NCBI GenBank assembly: GCA_022361095.1
Contig: JAKSBO010000691.1
Location: forward strand, 1-9,659
Length of the DNA: 9,659 bases
DNA from: Desulfobacterales bacterium
GTDB lineage: Bacteria > Desulfobacterota > Desulfobacteria > Desulfobacterales > Desulfobacteraceae
Reading direction: 5' to 3'
In this document: positions 1-7,503 of the stretch, in pieces
Position numbering within the stretch: the first letter of the stretch is position 1
Layout: each line of letters begins with the position of its first letter
Program-made: the position numbers and the translations under genes
Notes under the pieces: generated by a model
The model's input: the letters and a program-made list of their open reading frames with translations, nothing else
The model's database searches: none
Told to the model about the DNA's origin: nothing

Positions 1-541
<541 letters not shown>

Positions 542-605
542 TTATTTAGGCATTCGGCTGTTGAAAAACTTCACAATTATTTAAGGAACAGTTTATTGGT
601 AACAC

Positions 606-636
606 ATATCAAATGATAATCATTATCATTTGATAT
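606..636. promoter_or_regulatory. Perfect 31-bp palindrome with Fur/PerR-type core (katG operator)
   Basis: Two 15-base arms (ATATCAAATGATAAT at 606-620 and its exact reverse complement at 622-636) flank a single C at 621. The core at 614-628 is TGATAAT-C-ATTATCA, the 7-1-7 arrangement bound by Fur-family dimers. Bases 609-627 match 16 of 19 positions of the classical Fur box. It differs from the Bacillus PerR box (TTATAAT-N-ATTATAA) only by G/C in place of T/A at the second position of each half. It lies 92 bp upstream of the katG start and downstream of perR, so the neighbouring PerR-type protein is the likely ligand. A true Fur elsewhere in the genome could also bind it. Confidence 0.9.
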
Positions 637-663
637 GATAATTTAAATGTTGAAAAAAGCCAA
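635..663 (-). promoter_or_regulatory. Candidate sigma70 promoter for katG, overlapping the operator
   Basis: Reading the minus strand, TTGGCT (663-658, 4 of 6 to TTGACA) is followed by 17 bases and TATCAT (640-635, 5 of 6 to TATAAT). The -10 box overlaps the edge of the 31-bp palindrome, and the predicted start near 628 lies inside it. A bound repressor would therefore block polymerase directly. The resulting leader would be about 114 nt. The -35 match is modest and no start site has been mapped; a second TATACT box at 541-536 is a weaker alternative. Confidence 0.45.
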
Positions 664-765
664 TAATAATTTCAAGAAAATTTTTATAAGGGGTTCAAAA
701 GAGAAACATTGCTGTCAATCACCAATTTCCAAACAGGTTACAGCAAAACAGGGAGGAGATTCAAT

Positions 766-1209
766 CTATTCTTCTTTGGCCTGGCAGTCACGGCAAATGC
801 CGAAAAAATCCAACCGATGATTTAAAATTTTAAAACAGGTCTCCTTGGATACCTCGTTTTTCATATCATCTAAACTGTCCAGATCAGGATCAACAATTTT
901 ACCGCATTTGATACAAATAACATGAGGATGCGGATAGGGTTTCTTCCCGTCATAACGGTTGGACCCGTCGGGAAAACCAAGCTCAAGCACTTCGCCAAGG
1001 GACTTGATAACGCTGATATTTCTGTACACCGTTGCAAGACTCATGGTTGGAAAATCTGCTATAAGTTTTTCATGTATGGTTTCAGCACTGGGATGGCCAA
1101 TACTTTTTGCCAAAATTTTTACGATGGCGATCCGCTGTGGTGTTATCTTGTGGCCATTCTCTTTTAATTTGCAAAGTATGGTGTCAAATCTGTTATGTTT
1201 GTGGTTCAA
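766..1209 (-). CDS. perR: PerR-type peroxide-sensing repressor of the Fur family
   Basis: This 147-residue winged-helix regulator has the whole Fur-family plan: a DNA-binding half with TPQR at 23-26 and SLATVYRNI at 57-65, then a metal-binding dimerisation half. Aligned by eye to Bacillus subtilis PerR, all five regulatory metal ligands are present: H39, D87, H94, H96 and D107. The Asp in GKIVD (107), where Fur proteins normally carry Glu, is the usual mark of PerR. The structural zinc site is CxxC at 99/102 and 139/142. In PerR, Fe(II) at the regulatory site makes peroxide oxidise a ligand His and release DNA. The only usable start in frame is TTG at 1209: a TAG lies upstream and AGGA sits 10 nt before it. 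An out-of-frame ATG at 1219 opens an 8-codon overlapping reading frame. Lying between a rhodanese/ferritin-like gene and katG, it fits peroxide control. A Fur role is less likely but not excluded. No intrinsic terminator is visible after it. Confidence 0.9.
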   Translation of the reverse strand: MNHKHNRFDTILCKLKENGHKITPQRIAIVKILAKSIGHPSAETIHEKLIADFPTMSLATVYRNISVIKSLGEVLELGFPDGSNRYDGKKPYPHPHVICIKCGKIVDPDLDSLDDMKNEVSKETCFKILNHRLDFFGICRDCQAKEE

Positions 1210-1331
1210 TAAGAGGCATTCCTATTCAATAACAGCCGCGGACTGAGCCGACATATCAACAGCCAGGCATAACCCGCAACAAACGTTAAAAAATCTGAGT
1301 CGCTTATCCAAACTTCCTTGTAAACCAGTCA

Positions 1332-1364
1332 CGGCCGGACTCACGTATCGGCGGCAGGACTCAG
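1332..1364. repeat. Pair of 13-bp direct repeats, 20 bp apart, upstream of perR
   Basis: CGGCCGGACTCAC (1332-1344) and CGGCAGGACTCAG (1352-1364) match at 11 of 13 positions and start exactly 20 bp apart, about two helical turns. A looser relative, GCGGACTGAG, lies near 1239-1248. They sit in the 195-bp gap between the rhodanese/ferritin-like gene and perR, which holds no gene and no convincing promoter that I can see. They may be a regulator site for perR or chance. Confidence 0.3.
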
Positions 1365-1404
1365 CTCACAACGACAATGAACCTAACACTTAAAACCCGG
1401 TAAA

Positions 1405-2235
1405 TCAAACCGAATCATTACCAAGCATTTTTACCACCAGCTTCATATGTGCTTTCTCCATCTGGGCAATGGAGAGAAAGGCGTCTTGTGCCCCACCCTG
1501 CCCCTGGCGGTCCGCCATGGTGCGGTAAAGATCATAGGCTTGGATTTCAATGCTCAGGGCTATTTCAATAATGTCGGTCCAGGCAATTTTGTTCTTTTCA
1601 TAAAGGGCGGTTGTTACTTCGGCAAGGGGTTGGCCATTTTCGAGGATGTCGCCTTTTAAAGACCCATAAAGTTCTTCAAAGGGCTGAGGATTTTCAACGA
1701 TTTGCTTCCAGTATGAATAAATGGTTCGGGCATGGGCAATTTCCGCCTTTGCCAGTTGTTCAATGGGCTCCTTAAATTTTTCATCCGGGATAAAGGAAAG
1801 AATTATTTCATAAAACCGTTCTGCTGCTTTTTCCAGCTCCATGGCCTGATAAAGCAGCCGGGCATCACCTGCTTGGCCGTCAAATACCCGGAGCCGTGGG
1901 AAGCCGTCCAGGGAATGGCCCTGGTAAGCGAGAAATCCTCCGGAGATGTTGTAGATTTTTTTGGCGTCTCTGCCGTCTTCTACAGCCATTATACCGGCCA
2001 TTTCAGATCGGACACCGCTACGGCAGTAAAAAATCAGATCTTTATCCGACTCAAGTTCGGGCAGCCGATCCACCAGCCTATGCAAGGGGATCAGTTTGGC
2101 CCCCGGAACATGCCCTGATTTATATTCATTTTCCTGCCGGACATCAATCACCAGATAATCGTTTTCTTTATTCGCTGCACGGTACTTTTCAAATTCTTTA
2201 AATGATATTTCTTTAAATTCGTCTTGTTTGATCAT
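1405..2235 (-). CDS. Rhodanese domain fused to a ferritin-like (rubrerythrin-type) diiron domain
   Basis: The 276-residue soluble protein has two domains. Residues about 8-112 are a rhodanese: IDVRQENEYKSGHVPGA at 30-46, the active loop CRSGVR at 71-76, and the ISGGFLAY stretch at 97-104. C71 is the only cysteine in the protein. Residues about 125-272 form a four-helix ferritin-like bundle with a complete set of diiron ligands: E133, E165xxH168, E230 and E260xxH263. There is no C-terminal rubredoxin domain of the kind classical rubrerythrins use to receive electrons. Rhodaneses move sulfane sulfur through a persulfidated Cys, and rubrerythrin-type sites reduce peroxide or bind iron. The combined role is inferred, perhaps peroxide removal linked to sulfane sulfur. 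It lies 195 bp upstream of perR on the same strand, consistent with a peroxide-stress cluster. The ATG at 2235 has only a weak A-rich ribosome site, and I found no strong promoter in the 183-bp gap before it. Confidence 0.9.
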   Translation of the reverse strand: MIKQDEFKEISFKEFEKYRAANKENDYLVIDVRQENEYKSGHVPGAKLIPLHRLVDRLPELESDKDLIFYCRSGVRSEMAGIMAVEDGRDAKKIYNISGGFLAYQGHSLDGFPRLRVFDGQAGDARLLYQAMELEKAAERFYEIILSFIPDEKFKEPIEQLAKAEIAHARTIYSYWKQIVENPQPFEELYGSLKGDILENGQPLAEVTTALYEKNKIAWTDIIEIALSIEIQAYDLYRTMADRQGQGGAQDAFLSIAQMEKAHMKLVVKMLGNDSV

Positions 2236-2418
2236 ATTTTCTTATTCTTTCTAAAATGGGGAGGAGGTAAGCTGCAGAAACACACATTAAAATGATGATG
2301 GACATACATGGCAGGAAATCCGGTTGTGGATGTAAATGTGTTGGAATCCATTTTTTCAACCCCACAATACGCCGGTCTCATCATCCGCATTGAACGTATG
2401 TTTATTCAATTGCATGAA

Positions 2419-2925
2419 TCAATATTCTCCCATATAATCCACCAGCATCCCTGTGGTCTGACGCAACCGCTGGCTGATAAGCTTGGAGATTTTCCACAGC
2501 AGTTGGACCCCGAGCTCCGGATCATCCCGGGTCAGGAGAATCAGATTTTCCTGGGTCATGAAAAAAATCACGGTTTCTTTGCTGGCAATACCCGATGCGG
2601 AGCGCGGCTCCCCGTCGATCAGGGCCATTTCTCCAAAGGTCTGGGAACTGGTCAGGGTGCTGACCCGGGTGTTCTCCTTGAGAATATCAATGGCCCCCTT
2701 GACAATAATCCCTAAACTTTTGTCCGTATCGCCTTCTTTGAACACAATGGCTCCCGGTTTCGCAATTACCGGTTCAATATAGAAACATATTTTTTGGACA
2801 TGCTCCCAGGAGAACTCCCTTGCCCATTTTGTTTTATGAAGTACATGGGCGTATTTGGCGTATTTTTTTAAGGGGGAGGCGTCTGTATTCTGCCGGCCTT
2901 TAGGTTTCATTCTTTTTCCGATCAT
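2419..2925 (-). CDS. Stand-alone cyclic-nucleotide-binding domain protein
   Basis: The 168-residue protein is a single cNMP-binding beta-roll, roughly residues 40-155. The glycine turns of the fold (KPGAIVFKEGD at 56-66 and IVKGAIDIL at 74-82) lead to the phosphate-binding cassette FGEMALIDGEPRSAS at 97-111. E99 and R108 there match the residues that hold the ribose hydroxyl and the cyclic phosphate in CAP and PKA, so ligand binding looks intact. No helix-turn-helix, kinase, channel or other effector domain follows: the chain ends after a short helix at about 140-160. It cannot act as a CRP-type DNA-binding regulator by itself and presumably works through a partner; that role is unknown. The ATG at 2925 has no ribosome site and lies only about 14 nt from the predicted transcript start. 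The ATG at 2910 (codon 6) is preceded by GGAAAAAG and may be the real start. Confidence 0.88.
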   Translation of the reverse strand: MIGKRMKPKGRQNTDASPLKKYAKYAHVLHKTKWAREFSWEHVQKICFYIEPVIAKPGAIVFKEGDTDKSLGIIVKGAIDILKENTRVSTLTSSQTFGEMALIDGEPRSASGIASKETVIFFMTQENLILLTRDDPELGVQLLWKISKLISQRLRQTTGMLVDYMGEY

Positions 2926-2945
2926 CTGAAAATTGAGTTAATTTA

Positions 2946-2974
2946 AGTATAAATTTTTGCCCAACTGATGTCAA
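2946..2974 (-). promoter_or_regulatory. Near-consensus sigma70 promoter for the cNMP-binding gene
   Basis: Reading the minus strand, a perfect TTGACA (2974-2969) is followed by exactly 17 bases and TATACT (2951-2946, 5 of 6). The transcript should start near 2939, 14 nt before the upstream ATG and 29 nt before the ATG at 2910. It lies in the 64-bp gap after the small gene, so the cNMP-binding gene can be transcribed apart from the rsmE group. Confidence 0.8.
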
Positions 2975-2989
2975 TGAATCGGCGCATCC

Positions 2990-3151
2990 CTAATCCTTGG
3001 TGATAAATTCGTCCAGTTTGGCAAAAAGGCTGTCAGGCCATTGTTCTGCGCTTAAAAACAATTCTTTTTCTTCCGGGGTCAGACTCTCTTTGATGATAGG
3101 GGGCAAGCTTTCATATGCCTCTTGTCTTACTTTTTCTGTCTTTTTATCCAT
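2990..3151 (-). CDS. Small hypothetical protein, 53 residues
   Basis: An ATG at 3151 opens a 53-residue frame ending in TAG at 2990. GGAG (in GTGGAGATAAAA) stands 6 nt before the ATG, a good ribosome site, and the frame starts 23 nt after the rsmE stop, as expected for a downstream gene of the same operon. The product is charged, rich in Lys and Glu, with no cysteine, signal peptide or membrane segment. It begins MDKKTEKVRQEAYESLPP and contains LTPEEKELFLSAEQWP at 25-40, which looks helical. I do not recognise a family. The third-position choice resembles neighbouring genes. It is supported by position, ribosome site and composition only. Confidence 0.7.
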   Translation of the reverse strand: MDKKTEKVRQEAYESLPPIIKESLTPEEKELFLSAEQWPDSLFAKLDEFITKD

Positions 3152-3174
3152 TTTTATCTCCACAATATAAGATG

Positions 3175-3885
3175 TTAAGTAAAAAGCCTGGAAACCAAAG
3201 CGGTAACGGCAGTTTCCACCCGCAAGATCCGATCCCCCAGGGTCATGGGTTCAAAACCCTGGTCCACCAGGGTCTGCACTTCAAGATCAATAAACCCGCC
3301 TTCCGGACCGATTACAAGTACCGTATTGGAATTAATGCCTACCGGGCAGGTTGTTTGTGCTTTGGGGTGGGCGAGAATCCTTTGCTTGTTTCTGCACAGT
3401 TTAGGCAGTTCCTCTTTAGCAAAGGGAGCAAAAAACCGTTTCAGGTGCACCTGGGGCACGAGTGTATCCCTGGACTGGCTGAGACCGAGAAAAAGATGGC
3501 GCTGGATGTCGGATTCAGATAATACACCTGATGCCCAAAAACTTTTCTCCACCCGCCGGGAGTTGATCAAAAAGATCTCTTTTACGCCCAGGCTTGCAAG
3601 GCTTTGAAGGATTCGTTTAAGCATCTTGGGGCGGGGTAACGCCAGCACCAGGGTCAGGGGCAATGGCGGCGGCGGATCACGGTCCAGGCAAACCTGCATG
3701 TCAATGGTGTTCCGGTCCATGGATACGATTTGTCCTGTGCCCATTTTTGCATTTTTTTTTCCGCAGAAAAGGGTGTCGCCCGGCTTTGCCCTTATCACCC
3801 GGGTGATATGTCTGCACCGATCATCCTGAAGGCGAACCCGGTCCGGACGTATAAAATCCCGGTCTTCCAGCAAGATAAGGTTCAT
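3175..3885 (-). CDS. rsmE: 16S rRNA (uracil-1498 N3)-methyltransferase RsmE
   Basis: RsmE uses S-adenosylmethionine to methylate N3 of U1498 in helix 44 of 16S rRNA, acting on the 30S subunit in the cytoplasm. The 236-residue length is close to the usual 240-250. The N-terminal PUA-like part carries HITRVIRAKPGD at 26-37. The SPOUT methyltransferase part has LASLGVKEIFLINS at 96-109. The knotted SAM site VIGPEGGF lies at 191-198 and LGDRILRVETA at 216-226; these last two are diagnostic. The usual EQ-type motif near 136 reads GLSQSRDTLVP, a small deviation. The ATG at 3885 begins one base after the stop of the large dehydrogenase, with no clear ribosome site of its own, so translation is probably coupled to that gene. 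The functions appear unrelated. Confidence 0.95.
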   Translation of the reverse strand: MNLILLEDRDFIRPDRVRLQDDRCRHITRVIRAKPGDTLFCGKKNAKMGTGQIVSMDRNTIDMQVCLDRDPPPPLPLTLVLALPRPKMLKRILQSLASLGVKEIFLINSRRVEKSFWASGVLSESDIQRHLFLGLSQSRDTLVPQVHLKRFFAPFAKEELPKLCRNKQRILAHPKAQTTCPVGINSNTVLVIGPEGGFIDLEVQTLVDQGFEPMTLGDRILRVETAVTALVSRLFT

Positions 3886-3886
3886 T

Positions 3887-6800
3887 TCAGAAGGTTACGA
3901 TTTCCATATTTTTAATCAATGCCCGGAACTGTTTCATCCAGTCGGCACCGCCCGAAAGCCTTGCCAGCTCTACGGCCATATGCACGGCAGTTACCTGATT
4001 CTGGCGCCCTAACCCCTGGACACAGGATGGACAGTTGGTTATGATTTTGGGCCTTGCCTTATTTAGGCCATGACCATTGTGTTTAATGCTCTCCTGTTTC
4101 CTTAAAAACATATTGTAGCTGATATCGGGCCTGGACAGCGACATGGTTCCGGCTTCGGAACAGCAGTATGGTACGGCACAGGCGTCAATGCCTGCCTTGG
4201 CAAGCTGTGCCGTTGCCGTGCCTTTTAAACTGTCATGGCAAGGGGCATGGTAAAGACAGGCTTGGGGAGCTTCAATTGTCAAACCATATTCAAACAGGTA
4301 ACCGGAGAGATCAAACAGCCTTGCGTCAAACAGATCCGTGATGCCCAGATCGGACAAAGAATCCATGCAGGTGCCGCAGGAGACAATACAGCCTGAGAAA
4401 TCAAGGTCATGGAACATATCCCGGATCTGGGTCATGATAATGGTGTTCTCAAGCGAGAGCTTTTGGGCCTCCTTTATCCGGGCATTCACCTTCAATGGGT
4501 ATCCGCAGCACATATATGGCGGCGGCAACACCACCTGGTGCCCCTGGGAAAGCAGCAGAAAAATGGCCGCCTTTGAAATGTTGGAAAACATACGCTCACT
4601 GCCGCATCCGGGAAAATAAAACACCGTTGACACTATTTTTCCGGGAGGATTGATCAAAATCGCCTGGTTTCTGTCCGCAGGAGGCAGGTGGGCCCGAAGC
4701 GTGGTCAAATTCGGCTGTGACACGGGGCTGTGCAGCAACTGCATTGCTTTTGTTTCCTTGAACCCGGGGAGAACAGAAGCTGATTTTACAAACCTTGCCG
4801 CCGTTCGCTGTATGGCACTGCCGGCGGTCAAAAGCCCTGTACGAAGAATCGGATTCAGTGTCTGGTTGCGGTTACCCAGATAACCTAACGTTAATTTTGT
4901 GGGTAGAGGGGTATGCTTGAAATTCATTTTTTTTAGAATTTCACGTTCCTTAATGGAAAGGCTTCCTGTATCAATATTTACCGGACACTTGTCAAGGCAC
5001 TTGTGACAAATCGTACAATGATCGCCAATCTGCTCAAGATTTTTCAATACCTTGAATTTTGTGGACTGGGTCCGCTGGGTAATGTAAAGCAGCGCTTCGA
5101 TCAATGCACCCAATGCCAGGTTTTTATTCCTGGGATGAAAAAACATATTCCTTGCCGGATAAAATACCGGGCACTGGGGCTTGCATTTGCCGCAGCGTAC
5201 ACAGTGGGAAATTTTAGCGGAGAGTTCGGACAGGGACCCGTGCTTAAGAATCTGTGCCTCAAGCTTCATAAGGGTGAACGACGGCGTAAACACCTTGTTC
5301 AAAATATCCGGCTCGGATAATTTGCCCGGGTTCATCAACCCGTTCGGATCCACTTGTTTGCGGTAATCGTCAAACTTTCTTACCTGCGCTTTATCCAGGT
5401 ACTTGAATTTGGTGACGCCGATTCCGTGTTCACCGGATACCACACCATCAAGGGCCACCGCTTTTGCCATGACCTTGTCTGTGGTCATGTGAGCCCGGAC
5501 AAGCATCTCCTTATCATTGGAAAACACCGGGATATTCACATGAACATTGCCGTCCCCGGCATGCATATGGGTGGCAATGACAATCAAGCGGCTTAAGGTG
5601 TCATTGTAAATCTCTTCCACATTGGACAGCACCAGGCTGTAGCCGTGCAGGTGATCCTGTATCCGGCTGTGAAAATTTTTGGTGTGAATAAAGGCCTCCA
5701 GAGCGTCACGGGAGGCAATGTCGAGTTTCTTGCGGATACCGTAAGCAAGATCCTTGATCCGGCCGACCTTTTTCCCAAGCCATTCCGGATCGGACTGGGG
5801 AATAGCCGTCTCCAGATATGTCAGGATATTTTGAATGATCCGGCCCTGGGTATATTTTTTCTCTTCAAGGTTGGTGTCATCAACAAATTTGACAAAATCG
5901 GCCAGGCTGTCAATGGGCAGAACAATATCTTCGTTCAGTTTAAAGGCATTGGTGTGGGCTGCAATGGCCCCCAGGCGTTTACGGTCCTCCCAGTAACGTG
6001 CGGCTTCACTCCTGTTCCGGGCAATGGAGAGCCCGGTCTTGTCATAGGCCCCAAGGATGGTTTCTATGGTACGCATACCCTGGTCAAGAAGAAACAGGTC
6101 ATTGGACACCATGTCAATGAGCAATACGGCTTTAAGCCGGTCTCCTACGGACCGCTTGGTTTTGTATTTTATGGCCTTGATGTATTCTTCGTCAAAATGT
6201 TCCAGGGCCATCAGCGCGGGATCACTGTTTTCAAACCGGGTGCAGATTTGTGTTATTACCTTACCCGCCTCGGTCATGTCATTACCGAAAAATTCAATGC
6301 AGCAGGTGGCTTTGTGCGCAAACTCAGGATACAGAATAAATTCAGCCCAGGTAATGATGCCGTCACACCCTTCTTTTTGGACCCCGGGCAGCCCGCCCAG
6401 AACCTTATTGGTGACATCCTTGCCCAGGCCCTTTTTACGGACATCGGCCCCGGTCAGTTCAATGGTGTCAAGGATCTGTCCGGCTTCATCCGTGATCACA
6501 AAGCTGAGGGTATCCTCGTACAAAATTTTACGCAAAGGATGGTCCCGGCGTGTCACTGTAAGCAGGTCGCCGTCGGGCATGGTAATCCTGAATGACAGGA
6601 CATTGTCAATGGCAGTGCCGTAGAGTACGGCTGTTTTTCCGCCGGCGTTTTCGGCCAGATTGCCGCCAATGGTACATGCCCAGGCAGAGGTGGGATCCGT
6701 GGCGAAAATATACCCCTGGGCTGCGGCCGCATCCTTGGCATCCTGGGTGATGACCCCGGCCTCCATGGGCATGACGGCATATTCTCTGCCGTCATTGGTC

Positions 6801-7477
6801 TTGCGGTGTTCAATGGGAAAAATGGTATTCAGTTTTTCCGTATTGATCATAACGCAGTCCGGTGCCAGGGGGGTTGCCCCGCCGGTCAGTCCGGTGCCCC
6901 CGCCCCGGGGAATGATATGAAATTTTAAGTCTATTAATTTTTTGACCAGCTTGGGGATCTGATCTTCCCGGTCCGGCCGAATTACGGCAACGGGCGTGTA
7001 TCTTCGCCAGTCCGTCGCATCGGTGATATGGGAGGTGATGTTAAACGGGTCAAAGCATATGTTGTTTTTGCCCACCACAGGAGAGAGCCGCCGTGAAATC
7101 CTTGCCTGTTCCTTTGCAACGGCATTGATCTGGGCGCTTAGCCGCCTAAGTGAAGACCTGCAGGCGTCAAGTACAATGCGAACCTCTTCGTGTTCGGCAT
7201 GTTCGGCAATATTATAAAGGTCATTTCCAAATTCAGTAAACAGCCGCCGTCTCAGCACGGGATGTTCCACAAGTTCCTGGAATAAAAAGGCGTTCCTGCG
7301 GATGACAAAAAGGTCCCCCATAAAACGGTGGAGAAGGCGTGACGACCGGCCTGTGCCCTTAAGTGTTTCAAGAACACGAATGGTATCTAAAACGTCATTG
7401 CCAAACAAATGGGCAATGATCTGGTCGTCCCCGGCCGAGGTATAATTAAACGGTATTTTTCTAAAAAGGTCTCGCAT
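3887..7477 (-). CDS. DUF3683-type FAD/Fe-S dehydrogenase (D-lactate/glycolate dehydrogenase-like)
   Basis: This 1196-residue protein joins the parts of a flavin dehydrogenase and an Fe-S electron carrier in one chain. Residues 5-95 match the DUF3683 opening (RKIPFNYTS, then GRSSRLLHRFMGDLFVIRRN at 43-62). FAD binding follows: PRGGGTGLTGG at 190-200, GGNLAENAGG at 271-280, YG at 286. The FAD-oxidase C-terminal domain has HAGDGNVH at 639-646, SGEHGIG at 681-687 and NPGK at 716-719. Two 4Fe-4S motifs use C759/762/765/769 and C821/824/827/831. Two CCG (GlpC/heterodisulfide-reductase-like) halves follow: C958, C990-C991, C1034/C1037; then C1080, C1105-C1106, C1149/C1152, the second reading CCS instead of CCG. 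No membrane segment or signal peptide is seen. By family it oxidises a 2-hydroxy acid and passes electrons through the clusters to a membrane or soluble carrier; the substrate is inferred and unproven. It has its own promoter and a structured leader, and heads a run with rsmE. The ribosome site before ATG 7477 (GAAG) is weak. Confidence 0.92.
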   Translation of the reverse strand: MRDLFRKIPFNYTSAGDDQIIAHLFGNDVLDTIRVLETLKGTGRSSRLLHRFMGDLFVIRRNAFLFQELVEHPVLRRRLFTEFGNDLYNIAEHAEHEEVRIVLDACRSSLRRLSAQINAVAKEQARISRRLSPVVGKNNICFDPFNITSHITDATDWRRYTPVAVIRPDREDQIPKLVKKLIDLKFHIIPRGGGTGLTGGATPLAPDCVMINTEKLNTIFPIEHRKTNDGREYAVMPMEAGVITQDAKDAAAAQGYIFATDPTSAWACTIGGNLAENAGGKTAVLYGTAIDNVLSFRITMPDGDLLTVTRRDHPLRKILYEDTLSFVITDEAGQILDTIELTGADVRKKGLGKDVTNKVLGGLPGVQKEGCDGIITWAEFILYPEFAHKATCCIEFFGNDMTEAGKVITQICTRFENSDPALMALEHFDEEYIKAIKYKTKRSVGDRLKAVLLIDMVSNDLFLLDQGMRTIETILGAYDKTGLSIARNRSEAARYWEDRKRLGAIAAHTNAFKLNEDIVLPIDSLADFVKFVDDTNLEEKKYTQGRIIQNILTYLETAIPQSDPEWLGKKVGRIKDLAYGIRKKLDIASRDALEAFIHTKNFHSRIQDHLHGYSLVLSNVEEIYNDTLSRLIVIATHMHAGDGNVHVNIPVFSNDKEMLVRAHMTTDKVMAKAVALDGVVSGEHGIGVTKFKYLDKAQVRKFDDYRKQVDPNGLMNPGKLSEPDILNKVFTPSFTLMKLEAQILKHGSLSELSAKISHCVRCGKCKPQCPVFYPARNMFFHPRNKNLALGALIEALLYITQRTQSTKFKVLKNLEQIGDHCTICHKCLDKCPVNIDTGSLSIKEREILKKMNFKHTPLPTKLTLGYLGNRNQTLNPILRTGLLTAGSAIQRTAARFVKSASVLPGFKETKAMQLLHSPVSQPNLTTLRAHLPPADRNQAILINPPGKIVSTVFYFPGCGSERMFSNISKAAIFLLLSQGHQVVLPPPYMCCGYPLKVNARIKEAQKLSLENTIIMTQIRDMFHDLDFSGCIVSCGTCMDSLSDLGITDLFDARLFDLSGYLFEYGLTIEAPQACLYHAPCHDSLKGTATAQLAKAGIDACAVPYCCSEAGTMSLSRPDISYNMFLRKQESIKHNGHGLNKARPKIITNCPSCVQGLGRQNQVTAVHMAVELARLSGGADWMKQFRALIKNMEIVTF

Positions 7478-7503
7478 TATATTTTACTTCAAATAACAGC
7501 TAT

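Noticed and set aside
559..657. TGTTGAAAAA direct repeat at 559-568 and 648-657 flanking the Fur/PerR-type palindrome
   Set aside because: Ten AT-rich bases repeated once are weak evidence. No inverted termini, transposase or target duplication was seen.
713..718. Perfect TTGACA on the minus strand after perR as a katG -35 box
   Set aside because: The nearest TATA-like hexamer is 24 bases away and the bases at 17 read AACCCC, so no promoter forms.
2262..2392. Plus-strand GGGAGGAGG followed by three ATGs and a 33-codon frame
   Set aside because: The ribosome-like sequence is about 25 nt from the ATG, too far, and the short product looks random.
2308..2715. 135-codon plus-strand frame beginning in the gap before the rhodanese/ferritin-like gene
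   Set aside because: Most of it is antisense to the cNMP-binding gene, it has no ribosome site at its start, and its product resembles no family.
5645..6595. 316-codon open frame on the plus strand
   Set aside because: It lies wholly inside the large dehydrogenase, whose antisense frame encodes unmistakable FAD and oxidase motifs. The plus-strand product has no recognisable domain and no ribosome site was evident.
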